From Maylandia zebra (taxonomy: Eukaryota > Chordata > Actinopteri > Cichliformes > Cichlidae): a DNA stretch of 64,000 nucleotides. This document shows positions 48,291 through 61,368 of the stretch, one piece after another. Under the pieces are notes generated by a model, which worked only from the letters and a program-made list of their open reading frames with translations, was not told where the DNA came from and searched no databases. The first letter of the stretch is position 1; every line of letters starts with the position of its first letter. The DNA lies in the NCBI RefSeq assembly GCF_041146795.1, contig NC_135167.1:8538954-8602953 (forward strand), written 5' to 3'. A program made the translations under genes and the position numbers.

Positions 48291-51200
48291 AATTGAACTG
48301 AGTTTAACATTCTGCCACACAAACCTTATTAGACCAGGAAAAGGCAGCCCAACCAAAACTAGTGTAATCGTACCAGCAGATCAGCACTGAAGTCTACACC
48401 ACGCAGTAGCCACCTTTAATTAGCCCATGTAAGCCGACCCATATTCGTTGCACGAAAAGCTGTTCCTCTCACTAAATTAGCCTGTCAGTCAAAGTACATT
48501 CCCAAGACTCTCCCATTTCCCTCTGCTGCTGATTAATGGCATAAAGTGAGTTTATCAATGTGCCATATGCGGAACACAATTCATTACCCTCATCTCCAGG
48601 ATTCAGCAAAAAGCATGTCCTGCTTCACTAGGTGTGATCGTCCACAAGCACACACACAGTAATAGTGCTTGTTAGTATGCTAATGCAAATATCAGTTTAA
48701 CACACACCTACAATTTTCCAAGGAGCATGTCATGAGACAAGCAAGTATCCCCTCCAGGATGACATGCATCATGGGAGAGGGAGACCAGGAAGGCTAGCTA
48801 TTAATCAAATCATCCACAGCTAACAAGCCAAGCTTGTTTTTCTTGCTGCACCGGCAAATATGAGCCCGGGGATTCACAGCTGGTACATATGCAATAACCC
48901 CAGGGTGACTTCACACAAAATGGAGGCTATACTTGTTCACCAATCTGATTATTTTACTGGCTTCAAGATACTTTATCAGTGATGATTCATACAAAGCTTA
49001 CATAATGATTGCTCTTTTGATCGTTGCAGTAAATGAGATTCTTTGGTGGTAACTAATGTCCAAGATTTTCTTTTTTAAATACATATTTTATGAAAAAATA
49101 AACATTCAGGAAAACAAGTATTCTTAAATTCTCAGTCAAATGTCAGCTCTAATTACACAACATGTTCCAATATTTTAGCAAATAAATGTTTTAAACATTT
49201 AATTTAGAATTGCGCAGTCTATCTGAAACTCTGACCTTTGTAAACAATGTAAAATTTCATGTAAACTCTACAGACAATTTCCATTTGTTTAATTCACATG
49301 AATTTATTACACTTAAATTAACTTGGGCAGCTGTGTGCGCTCTATACATAACCACAAAGGATAGAGACCCTTGCCCCTTGCACTGTAAAATCTAGTGTTG
49401 CTATAAGTAACATCACTTTATCTGGTAAACCAAGGCTTCGGTGACTCCTAAGTAGCTGGTGCTGCCTTTTATCCTTGTGTCTCTAACTTTATCTTGGCAG
49501 ATGTATGATGTCGTCTGAAGCCAGAGCTCCCAGTGAGACCTTAGAGACAGCATGAACAGAGAGTTGCTCCATAGTAAAGAGATGCAACAAGTTCAAAGGA
49601 GAAGCCTGTAGTTCAGAGAGTATGTGTGAAGTAGTTACCTTAAGGTGCTGGAAAAGCCTAGACTTTGCTTTATTTGTGGCATATATATTCTCACTATAAG
49701 CTAATTTGGCTCTATGATGGAACATATTACACTGCCTTAGCAATTCCTTAAATCCCAGCGCAAACTGAGAACATTTTCTTCATGAAGGGTATATGTAAGC
49801 TATTTAGCAACCACCATGGACAGGTATCAGGACCATTGCTGATGTACCTTTTGCTTCTAGTAATGTTGCTCTTAAATCATGGCTTTTATCTTATTAAACA
49901 CTATCTAGTAGTTTTCTAAAAAGTAGATCACATTAGAGAATAGGTGTGCAATAATCATATTAAGGCAGGTAGTTAAAATTACTTTAAGATGACATTAACT
50001 TTTAAAGACATTTGTAATGTCTTGTTGAGCTAGTCTTATGAGCAACCCTGCTAACAATAACAAGCTTACAGTGTAACCAAACATGACCATTTGTTTAAAA
50101 TAGTTAGTGTAATAGTGTATGAGACCAGTGTCCTGAATTGTAATAAACAAATTTCCTATAAATATTGCACGCTATAATGTATGCTTTATTTGCCCATGAA
50201 TCATTAAACCTTAATATTGTTGTGATAACATCAGCCTGTTACCCCCTCTACTCTAAATGTCCCCTCTGCTAACCTATCAGCACCGAGAGAGTTTCTATGG
50301 TTACAACGACTGTCTATGTCCACATGTGCACCTGCATCTCTGCAGCATCTCCTCAAACTGCAAAACTGAGGTGTGAGCACAAAATGCTTTTTGTAAAATG
50401 TGAGTAATAGGCTCAGGAGGGACAATTTTGGCTCTATAAAGGTTATTGTATGATTTGTAAACGAGAGTGAGTGACTTCAGAGAACAGATACACCTTCATC
50501 TTGAACTAGCTGTAACAATGATGCTAACCTTACAAATCTGTTCCAGTTCCTGACTAGATTAACTTTATTTAGGCTGCTTTGCTTTTAAATAAATTCTGAA
50601 AATGTTTGACATTAATGACCCTCTGTGCTTTTTGCATGATGCAAGCATTGAATAACTTCAGAAGACCGTGCAGTGTAGATGGGTTTTTACATTTGCACAC
50701 AGGAAAAAAAGTACAATGCAATTTAAGCTTTGTTGGAGTTGCTTTGCTCAGCTTCTGACCACAGTTGAAAAATTCTTCCTTATTTAAGGAAATGCTTGAA
50801 TGTAAAATGGCAATTTGCTAGAGTCACGTGAATTGTACAAGTAAGAGACATAATATCTGATATTTATTAGAATTTGCTTTCAAATAACAGAATCAAACTG
50901 AAGATAAACACACAATGTGCAAACAGAATTCTTGTTGTTTTCAATAGTACAGTTGTTATAGAAAGAATTTAACCACATGGATTTACATAAATGTACTTTT
51001 GATAAGCATTGGCCTTGAAAATATACAGAGTAGCCAATGCAGCCCAATTAAACACCATCAAGGAGGCATGTTTTACAATACATGACCCTTATTAGTAAAA
51101 CCAATTCATTTACTTTAGTGAGAAACACAAATTGGAAAACCACATGGGAAATCATATCAAATCACAGTTTTGTCTATAGACTAATAGAAGTGTATGTTGG

Positions 51201-54019
51201 AATATTGGTTCGATTACATCATGGAATTACAGATTGTGATTGCTTGTGAATAAAGAGTCGACAGCAATTGCTTCTTATTTAATTTGCATGTCAAATGACT
51301 CAGGAGTGAACCCCCCACACCACCCCTGCCTTCTCATTTACTAGTCTATTACTGTAACCGCTATTGAGTAGATTGACACACATCTACGCTCACCATGTCT
51401 GTGTGTATTGTTACTATAATGCAGCAATGAAAGATTCTCAGTATAACATAATTACTTACAAAGCCTTTCACTATTGTGGGAAAGTAGTTTCTATTCAATC
51501 ACAGTGATGAAATAAAGCGCTGATTTAATGAGTTATAAGATGAATATTAGAAGGGTTAAAGATATCTCAGTGGTTACAAAGTTTTTGCGTTTGTGTTGTT
51601 TTTAAATGCAGCTTATTCTTTAGCTGTTCTGTTATTGTGTATGTGCCTATATTTGAGTTTTGAGTTCAAGAGGATGGCTTTTTAAATGTTTTTGATGTGT
51701 TTTTTGGACATAAAAGTATGTATGGCTGTGCAGTACTGTATGTGTAGTTACTTGCTGTCTGTGTTTTCTGTTAACTTGCAAATCAATTTACTGCTGCTTT
51801 TATAGTGATGAAATGCGAAGCCTGAAAGAGGCAGTGAGAGAACATGATGGTGATGAATTTAATATCAGAGTTTAACGCCGGGCGGAATAAACATGAAGCA
51901 CATTATCTCATGATGAAGATGTTAGCCGGACTGACCGTGAATACTGAAAGCTTTTTTAAGTAGAGGTTTTGAGAACTGCCTGGTGATTGTGTTGCAAATC
52001 AAGAGGAGGCAGCAGGGGTGCAAACCGCTGGGAGGATAATAGACTGTTGTTTAAAGGGTCAGAGAAAACTAACTATACAAACACAGCTTCTATATTACCA
52101 CTTACTCTTTTTCAATTCGACTCGAGGTAAAAAAAAAAAACGTTTCCTATTTTAATTTTTATTTTATTTGTTAGCTTTGTAAATGCTGGGCAGCATTCCA
52201 TCTGGAAAGTAATTATGCAGGGATGAGTGTCAAGTATAACTCGTATGATGTTGGTGTGAGAGGAGCACTGGGAAAGGTCGCTGATTTATCAAACTCTAAG
52301 TGATGTGCTTAGAATGTGTCCATGTCTCCATGTTAAAACTATGTCCCTGCTACCCTTGGTACCTGGTTCATATTTAAAGATCCAGCATTGATTTCAACTA
52401 TAATCTATTCTACTCACCACTATTTTAATCCTGCAACAGAAAAAGATCTGTCAGTCCGTTTGTCTCAGTGACACGTGTAGCAGACCTTGAAGTCATTATC
52501 CAGTTTCGGTATTAAAAAGTCCCCTGAGTTGGGACACTGTGTTACAGAGATCGCACCTCAGCGCTTATAAGGTTTGTATCAACCACAAATACACATGAAT
52601 GGTGCCTGCAGAGCCAACAAGCTGCAAAAGGTTTTATAGCTACTACTGGCAGCCCCATTAAAATAACACTCTGAACTTGGCTATAACTCACACTCCTGCA
52701 CATCTCTACATTGACCCATTGCTGCATAGATTGGACGTTTCTGTCAAAAGGTCTGCTGTCACTATAGGGGAGGTTTATGAGGCATAGCCAGAAGCCACGT
52801 TTATTTTATGACAAGCTTTTCAACTGGAAAAAAGAAGAAGCAGCAATATCATCAATTCCACCACATAGCCATGAAATATTCCTTTGTATGTTTGTTGCCA
52901 TAATTTTTTGTGCGCGTGTGTGTTATTAAAGTTCTCGTTTATAGTTCAGCGTTGTTTGTTCAATGCAGCTCATTTAATTCAGGCAAACCATCTTATGGTC
53001 TGCTGGACCTTAATGCACCTCTAGCCTCCTACACTTTCACTGAAGCTCTGTATCATGCTGCTGTACTTGTGTGCCGTTCTTTATATTTATTTATTTTCCC
53101 ACACTGCTTCTTATGTTGTGCAGCCTGCCGGTCTACTGAAAACACTTTTTTAGACAGAATATATGACTACTACTTGAAAGAGTGACAATTTATCCTTGTA
53201 CCTTCTTATTTTGCCTGGTGTGAAAGGTGTCAGAATTCTCAGATGGTGATTTATTACGTACAAAATTCAAGCGATCTCTCCTGAGAGATAGCAGCATACA
53301 GTAATAGTTTCAATAAGACCAATATGCCAGGGCACTGCTGCACATAAGGTACCCTTAATTAAATCACTACTTAACACTATTGAGATTTGTTGTCTTGACA
53401 CAGTTACTCAGATTACTATTTTTTGCAAGCCCAATACATGCACAAAACAATTGATGTGGAGTTATACAGATTTGCTTCAAGATTTAATCTTCGGGATTTC
53501 GATCTGTTCAACAGCAAGGAGGTAGCATCTTAGTAACCCCAAAATGTTGATTTGGTGTCTAAGTACACGGCAGCTCAAGGTTTCTCTCAGCGTTATGTCT
53601 GCTCTATAAACAAGTAGACTTTCTATTAAACTGAGTATCAACCTTGAATGTGTGCAGAGGCCATCTTGTCATCAGTGAAAGAATTCAGACCATGCTCACT
53701 TAGATTTTTATTTATCAGTAAAGCCTGTCTTATATATGGAGAGAACACAGACAAGACATGCATACTCTTTCGTTAAAAAAAAAAAGGGTCCTTTTCAGAG
53801 ACAATCTTCCGCTACCTATAATGGCAGCTAGCCAGCAACATGACATATGACTTGTTGTTAAAGAAAAACATGTAATAGTTCAAAGGTTGCTTTTATTTTG
53901 AGTCTCATTTTCAACAGCCACATTAATATTTGAATGAATTTACTTTTTAATTTACTTTATCTTTAACTCACATTACTCAAAGCATATTAGAGGTGTCTCC
54001 AATCACCATTATTAATCAT
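48291..54019. other. Gene-free DNA
   Basis: No supported exon over 5.7 kb. The block 48360-48900 is less AT-rich with homeodomain-type ATTAAT sites and no repeat signature. A run of A lies near 52130. Confidence 0.45.
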
Positions 54020-54185
54020 AATCATAAATAGACACCCAGTTCTGTTGGATTGGGCATCTTTTAATGTCTGTTTATAAGAGGGGACACCTGCAGTCAGCTG
54101 AGACTGAAGAAGTCACTTGGATGAGTGACGAAACGTTTCCAGATGTCCAGATGAACAGAATCAACTTTTGGAGATTTAATGTTGT
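54020..54185. repeat. Probable fragment of a dispersed fish repeat
   Basis: The block ACTGAAGAAGTCACTTGGAT, GAGTGACGAAACG, TCCAGATGAACAGAATCAAC matches a sequence I recall as widely dispersed in fish genomes. Its parent element is uncertain. A GTCACT...AGTGAC stem is visible. Confidence 0.45.
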
Positions 54186-55805
54186 TTCCCATTTATACCT
54201 GCTATTTACATGTGATTTATGTCTGTGTATGGTGCATGGATGATGACATCCAATCTGCAGGATTTAGCAAGATTCTATTCATCTTATCATATTGTGACCT
54301 TTAGACTCTTTGGGTGGGCTTTCTTTCTTGAAAATGTGGCCATAGAGTAAAGAAATTTATGTGGGCTTATATGGTCCATTTCTCTTAAGGTTATGTTGTG
54401 TTTTGTCCCATTCGTGTTATTTTTTTCTTTTCCTTATCTGACAAAATCTCCAGATCCAAGTTGCCTCTTAATGCCAACTGCAAATAGATGCTTTTAACTA
54501 AACAAGTCAATTCAGTTAATATCCACTGAATGTGTTTTTACTCTGATTACTTTACTGTTTCTCCTAGTAATTGCAAAGGATTGTAGATACCAAGATTCGT
54601 AGCTTTGTTGTCATTGATCTACAATCACAGCAGTTTCTTGCATAGCGTGGAGGCTAAAATAAGACATTAGAAGCCTGGCAGGTGTATTAAAGTCCATTAG
54701 GCAGATTTATTGTTCTTTCTAAGAATGCTTATTTGAACCAAACATCCATTTCACATTTCCAATGAGTCATGCTCGATTAAATTCAATGTGACCGAGGAGG
54801 GTGTTATTAAGCTGAGCGGGTATGTGAATTAATTAAAGTCCTACTTTTTAATTCAATATAAATGTCAAGCTCTTTGTGTGGCAGGATATTGAAATCAATC
54901 AAGCTTTAATATAACGAGATTCTCTCCCTGTGACAGGGATCCACACGTCTATGTCACATGTTGGCGGCTCATGTATCGTTGTGGGAGGAGGTCTGAAGAC
55001 TCAGACTGTCTGTCCTCTGATCTAGAACTGTGTTTCCATGTTTTTGACACCAGAGCAGAAGCGTGGCATTGGAAAATAGCTCCTTCTTAAGAACAGTGAA
55101 TCACAGCTGGAAAACCAGATTTGTTGTGGCTACTTAACACTATGTTGTCATTGTTGCTAGGAATATATTGCCTTTAGCATTTTGTCACAACCAACAGAAA
55201 TTCATTGGCCTGAAAGTGACAGCTAATCCTCAGTTTTATATGTCCCTTTGTGGCAACTTTATAGGGTCTATAGCAAAGAAAGGGATTCACTAAGGAAAAC
55301 AAACTCCCATGTACCAAACATCCAGTTTCTTGTTTTCCGTGAACCCAACTATAAAATACAATCTCCTTATACTACCACTCACCACGTAGCAGTAATTTCA
55401 TGTGCATGCAGATGAGGTTTGAAATTGGTATAACACACAAAAGAGTGCATAAAATTGCTTCCATATGCATGACACTGACATCCAACACTGTGTCTGTCAT
55501 GTTAGTAGGGTCATTATTTATATATGCAGCTGCCTGCAATAATGCACAAAAAGAGAAATTAGGGGAAAAAAAGGTTAAAAAGGTTAAAAATTGCATTTGA
55601 TTTCTCCCTGTAAATAAACACAGGACTACCACCAGGATATCTAACCTGAAAATCTGTATTGTCCTGGTGTTTTTACAGGTATTTAACTTCGTTCAGGAGT
55701 AAGGAGGAAGTAGCAGGAATAAAATGTGATTTTGTCAGTTTTCTTTAGTGCATAGGGAACGTAACAAAATTAATCTATGAAAAACATTTCAAGCTGTATC
55801 AGCGG
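54186..55805. other. Gene-free DNA with a homeodomain-site-rich block
   Basis: No exon seen. 54760-55020 carries GATTAAATT, GAATTAATTAAAG and TTTAATTC within about 120 bp and then a less AT-rich segment: candidate enhancer-like sequence by composition only. Confidence 0.45.
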
Positions 55806-56112
55806 TAATTCAATTCAATTCAATTCAATTTTATTTATATAGCGGCAAATCACAACAAAAGTCGCCTCAAGGCGCTTCATAGATACAGAGAAAAACCCAA
55901 CAATCATATGACCCCCTATGAGCAAGCACTTTGGCGACAGTAGGAAGGAAAAACTCCCTTTTAACAGGAAGAAACCTCCAGCAGAACCAGGCTCAGGGAG
56001 GGGCGGCCATCTGCTGCGACCGGTTGGGGTGAGAGAAGGAAGACAGGATAAAAGACATGCTGTGGAAGAGAGACAGAGGTTAATAACAGATATGATTCAA
56101 TGCAGAGAGGTC
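55806..56112 (-). repeat. Interspersed repeat with (AATTC)n end, minus orientation
   Basis: Reads as the complement of the repeat at 47845. From the tail it has four AATTC units (55804-55828), a TTTATTTATATAGCGGCAAAT block, TCGCCTCAAGGCGCTTCATA, the AAAACTCCCTTTTAACAGG block and GGGGCGGCCATCTGCTGCGAC, ending around the CATGCTGTGGAAGAGAG block. Better preserved than its partner but shorter at the far end. Confidence 0.75.
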
Positions 56113-59100
56113 TATTAATACATGGTGTCACTATGACAAAATCTTGGAACTGATTTGTACCTAATGGCAATTAAAATGTACACAGGCCAACCACCAAGTC
56201 ACAATATCCAAGCTGCCTATCTGCATGGCCCTGGTGTTTCTTTGGGTATTTAACAGCTTCATTCAACAGTAACGACCCAACAAATCCCAGTTGTGATTTT
56301 ATCAATTTTCATTAGTGCACACGGAATGTACTCAGATGAAAAACCAGAGGTGATATCATGCTGTATCAGCGGTAATAATGTCAGTAAAAGTGAAATGTAT
56401 ACATAATAATGACTGTCTTTTAATCATCTCTACCTCTAGCCAAATCATTATCACTTGGTCCAGTTGAAAAGTTGCAGGTAGTAATCATAAACCAATTTAT
56501 ATTCTAATGAGCATGACATTAGATGGAAGTGTTGAAAGGACTGTACTCAACGATGCTAAGCAAAAGAAAGTTCTGAGCCCCATTAAAGGAAGCAGAAAAC
56601 CAGCTGACTATGATTTGTGGTAATTGGCAAGGCGTTTTGCTTGAGTGCACATACACAGCACATTCAGTCACACTGTGTGGCTTCAATTCAAAAAGCAGCA
56701 AAAAGCATAATTATGTTTATTACTTTTCCCCACACAAAGTGAGTGCAATCGATCCCTACTGGATGGTTTCAGTCTCTCACAAGATATGACACTGGGTAAT
56801 ATAACACCTAATTATTTTTGCTGACTGATCTGGAGCATGGCAACATTCACGTAATGAGCTGCACTTCTGCCCTTCCCAGCTGATTTGTTCCCCACAAGTT
56901 ACAGCGGATTGGTTAAAATAGGGGCTTATGTGAATTTAAATCCCCTGGCAAAAAATAAATAAAGTGCAGCACTCAAGGCAATAAGAGTCATTTGTGAACC
57001 AATTTTTTAAAGTGGATATTCCAAAAAGATGTTTTGATATAAAAGGTTAATATTCTAAGTTGTGATCATATAAAATAATAGATTTCCCTAAAATTAGATT
57101 AGTTTCAAAGGTTGAATAAATATGAACCATAACTGTCAATAAATTCCCCAACACAACAGAATTTGTATAATGTCAATGATTTGCCCAAAAAAAAAATACT
57201 ACCAAAGGGAATATGGTTGAAACACTATATAAATACCAAGCCATAACTGGTTGTAGTAATAAATACAAATTCAGCACTGTAGATGGACAGATGTTGACTT
57301 GACATGCCCAAGTCCAAAGAGTTAAACAAAGAGTAATACACAAGCACTAGGAAACCACAAAGGGGCACATAAGGAAACAAGACAGCAAAATAACATGGCA
57401 GAGAGAAAGCTGATAAACAATCTGAGGAAGGGCAGATGTAGAACAAGACACAGGTGAGCATAATCACACAGGTGAAGATAATAACTTACAAAAAAGGAAG
57501 TAATAAAAGAAAAGACAAAGTAAAACTGAAAATAATCCATTCATCCACCCACCCATCTATTCATTCATCCATCGATGTTTATTTTAATTCTTTTTTTCCA
57601 CACTTTGTGTAATACTTCAGTTTGTGGTGCTTGCACAGTCAAGTCACAGTGGCAACACTTTACACCAACTACACGTTCAAATTCCTCCTAGGGGATCGCC
57701 CCACCCAAAAAACTCACCTTAAGTTCCACTCCTCAGTCTGGCTCCACGAGAGGGCCCCAGTTTCCCACTTCTGAACTAGGTTACAGAGTTCTGAAATTTC
57801 TGCTCCATTGGGATTTTTCCAAATCACTCATTGTACCTTCCATCCACTGGGACCAGTTTGCCATGGGAGACCCTACCAGAGGCTATTTCCCAGGACAACA
57901 GAGATCACAGGAACAAACCATGTGCGCGTGTCTGTCCGTCTGTCTGTTGGGGCCAAAGGTTTACCACTTCTTAAACTTCATTACAAGAATCCACTTCCTC
58001 CAACAACCAATTTTCTTTTTTTGCACACTAAACTGAAAGTGCCAGACTAATTGTGCTGAGCATAGACTGCAAATATATCGGCTCTAATTAATTAACAGTA
58101 TGCTGCCTTCAGTGCCTGTGAGAAATATCAGAATTAGCTGAAATTTGTTAGTGGGGATCGTGAGAACTACAATGTGTCAACAATATAAATAACACAGAAT
58201 GGGAATGGTCACATTTTATGTGATTCTCAGCCTGTTGAGATATTCATAGGCAGAAAATGTGCAAACTTTGAACTGAAGATGAAAATGTGATGTTTGTAAT
58301 ATATCAAATTAACGATATTAGAAATTAAGTGATTGCCACAAAACATTTTATTAACATAAAAAATCACTTAAAATGTATTTTTTGAGGCTATGAAACCTAT
58401 TTGTTCCAGGTGGATTCTCTTTTTTCCTCCTTTCACATTTACTGCTACACCTTTGAACAGAAGAATTAGTGCTACATAAAGGCACTAGCTGTACTTCAAA
58501 CGAGTCATGTGTCAGAGAGCTGGAGGATCAATGAACCTAAGCCTTAATCCATTTTCTTTGTTAAACATGAACATTACCGTGCTAGTCTGCTTTTTGAGGT
58601 CAAAATTAGCTATACAAAAGAATCTATAACCATGTAGAATTTTAGCATTTTAATAATTATAGCGCATCATCCTCCCATTAAACCGGAGTACACCACTATA
58701 GGCTATTATGCAAATTTTCACTGCAGTGTACAGGTGGGAATTTGCACTGCTGCATAACATTTATTATATGATGGACACCTTTATTCCAAATGCCTCAGAG
58801 TAATATTACTGCAAACCATTCAGCTATACAGGTTTTGCATTTCAATTTAGCGTACTGTTCTGTGATTGACAGCTTATCTGAACAGATCTGAATTGTCAGT
58901 CCCACCTGCACTATTCCCAATAGTTCAAGGCAAACATTAATAGGTATTTGCAAATGGTTTTTGAGCTAGCTCTGATCTGTTTATTCAAGTCTAGAAATCC
59001 ATTGCTAATATCTGTGTAATTAAATATTTAAGACAAACTCCCATTAACTGAGGTAATTACTGAAGATAGATGGTTGGCTCTGTTTCATTACTGGTTCAGA

Positions 59101-60650
59101 AGATAATTATATTTGCTATCAAAAGCAGCTATATGTAATTCTCAGTGTAAAGGCCTGGTCAGTCAAAATCAGATGTTTTTCTCTGGCATCACGACATATT
59201 TAAAATGCAGACTGCTCCTATTCATTACATTTAAAAAATCATTTTGTCAAAGCGTGCAATGTTTTTAACCTTACATGCTAAAATCAAAGGGCAAGCTGTG
59301 ACCAGGCAAATTTGAATGCATTATGCACTCGTGTGACCGTGATAGTTATAAACATCAGCTTTTGAAAAAGCAACAGTAATGCGCAGAAAAGAACCCAAGG
59401 TATTTTCCATCAGTTTTAATTAAAACCATAAGACAATGTGGTTCCCATAAAACACACGTTTTTGTCTTTGAGTGTGGTTTTTTGTTTCTGGAAATCATCA
59501 CTGCATAATCACAACAAAAAGCGTAATAGTTTTGTTTAAGAGATGCTAATAGATTAAATTAATTATAGGAACATTCACTACCATTTGCACAATGTTTTAG
59601 GGAAGAATATGTATGATATGCGGGTTTATAGTGCAGCCACCAGTGATTTTCTTAATTTCAACAAACCAGACCATGTTAAATGTAGATTAATTGGAATTAA
59701 GGTGAACACTTAATTCATTATAATATAATTTTCCTAATGTTTTATTTAAGGGCCCTGTATAATTTATTAGATCCCCCACAATTTATTATGAAACAGGAAT
59801 GCAGGGCATGAAACCTAAAAAGGAGACAGGTATGAAACGTGTTCAAAACCAATGGCTTGGATTCAGTTCTTACATTTTGAACTCAAAAATTCATTCTTTA
59901 TTCCATCCTTTTTGCATAATTAAAATGAGCAATTCAACAAATGTAAGTGTACCTTATTTCACCTCATCTGATGATACAAACCACCCCACACTGTTCCACA
60001 CATTGATTTTGGTCGATTTTGCCTTGGGCAAGGCCTCAAAGCCAAGCTGTATTTGCTGGCAGAGGCTAGAGTCCAAGGGCAGTCCTCACTGAGGCCCCAG
60101 GGATGATGGCTAGGGGCAGGAGCAGGAAGACACAGGCCGATAAAAGACCGCAGGGTATGGGTCTTGCATTAATTAGAAAGTAGGGGGTTGAGAAATAGCT
60201 ATTAGGAAGGAAAACGAGTCTGCAGGGATTGTCTTGAGATTCTCTTGAATCGACCCTGGAGATTTCTCTGTTTCATGGTGAGTGAGGTTAAGTTGCTCTT
60301 TGCCTTTTGCTGTGTCCGGCTTCTTGACACAGAGTAATGTGCATAATGTGATGTAAAAGCAGAAGAATGTGGTAATGCATATAATGAAGCAGAACAGCAA
60401 CACGGCAGCACTTCACACTGTATTATATATAACAATGACTTGGAAAATTATCGTCATTTTTAAATTTGGGGGGAAATTTGCAATAATGACTTCGTAAAGA
60501 AATAAATCCTCAAGTACTTGTTCTGTATGTTTCTTTTTTCCTTCATCTGTTTGGCAGATATTTAAAATATAACATGAACATTCTTATATCTGTTCATGCT
60601 GTAGTAACAGCAGAGGGACAAAGTTGATGAGCCATACCATGAAGTTGGGA
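56113..60650. other. Gene-free DNA
   Basis: No supported exon. 57300-57540 is A-rich and may be a decayed LTR-like stretch. A CATT/CCAT tandem lies at 57537-57575. Other open frames have no motif. Confidence 0.45.
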
Positions 60651-60654
60651 AAGT

Positions 60655-61366
60655 GTTGTTGAAGCTGGGTTAAGACAAAAGGTGACAGTAAGTGAGCAGC
60701 AGTATGGCTTCATGACAAAAGAGCACTACAGATGTGGTGATTGCTTTGAGTTTTGATGGAGACGTAGAGAGAACGTCAGAAGGAGCTTCACTGTGTTTTT
60801 GTGGATCTAGGGAAATGATATGATGTAGTGCCATGAGAGGAACTGTGGTACTGCACAGGAGTCAGGAGTGGCAGAGAAGTCTCCATGGATTATAATGTTT
60901 GCGGACAACAATGTGATCTGCAGAATGAGTAGGGAGCAGGTGGAAGAGAGCCTGGAGAGGCATGTTCTGGAGAGAAGAGGAATGAAAGTCAGTGGAAGCA
61001 AGAAAGAATGTATGTGTCTGGATGAGAGCGAGACAGGTCTAACAGTGAAGCTGCAAAGAGCAGGGGTAGTGAAGGTAGCTGAGTTTAAATACCTGGGGTT
61101 AACCATTCAAAGCAACAGTACACAGGAGAGGTGAAGAATGCATGAACGTTAGTGGATGGAGATGAGTGTCAGGGGTGATTAGCAGGATAGCGGCTAGAGT
61201 GAAAGGGAGTGTTTATAAGACAGTAGTGAGACCTGTTATGATATTGATGATGACAGAGCTGGGAGTGGCAGTGCTGATGCTAAGATTTTCATTGGGAGAG
61301 AGAAGGAGGGACATGACTAGAAATGAGGATAGTGAGGGAGTGGCTCGGGTTGAGCGGTTTTAAGTA
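60655..61366 (+). pseudogene. Dead LINE reverse transcriptase (RTE-like)
   Basis: Frames broken by stops and gaps preserve a non-LTR reverse transcriptase: VTVSEQQYGFM near 60693, then after a deletion IMFADNNVICRMSREQVEES near 60890, LERRGMKVSGSK, AEFKYLGLTIQSN, and ARVKGSVYKTVVRPVM near 61193, then LRFSLGERRRDMTRNE. The catalytic box reads FADN where the family has FADD, so the second metal-binding Asp is lost. The usual segment between the thumb-side VPREELW-type region and FADD is missing. Similar to RTE/Rex3-like proteins by memory. It ends where the next element begins near 61369. Confidence 0.75.
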
Positions 61367-61368
61367 GA

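Noticed and set aside
54100..54150. Hammerhead-ribozyme-like core (CTGAAGA, stem GTCACT/AGTGAC, GAAAC).
   Set aside because: An extra A sits between the CTGAAGA box and the stem, and no closing stems I or III with a cleavage UH could be paired. Probably a chance match within a dispersed repeat.
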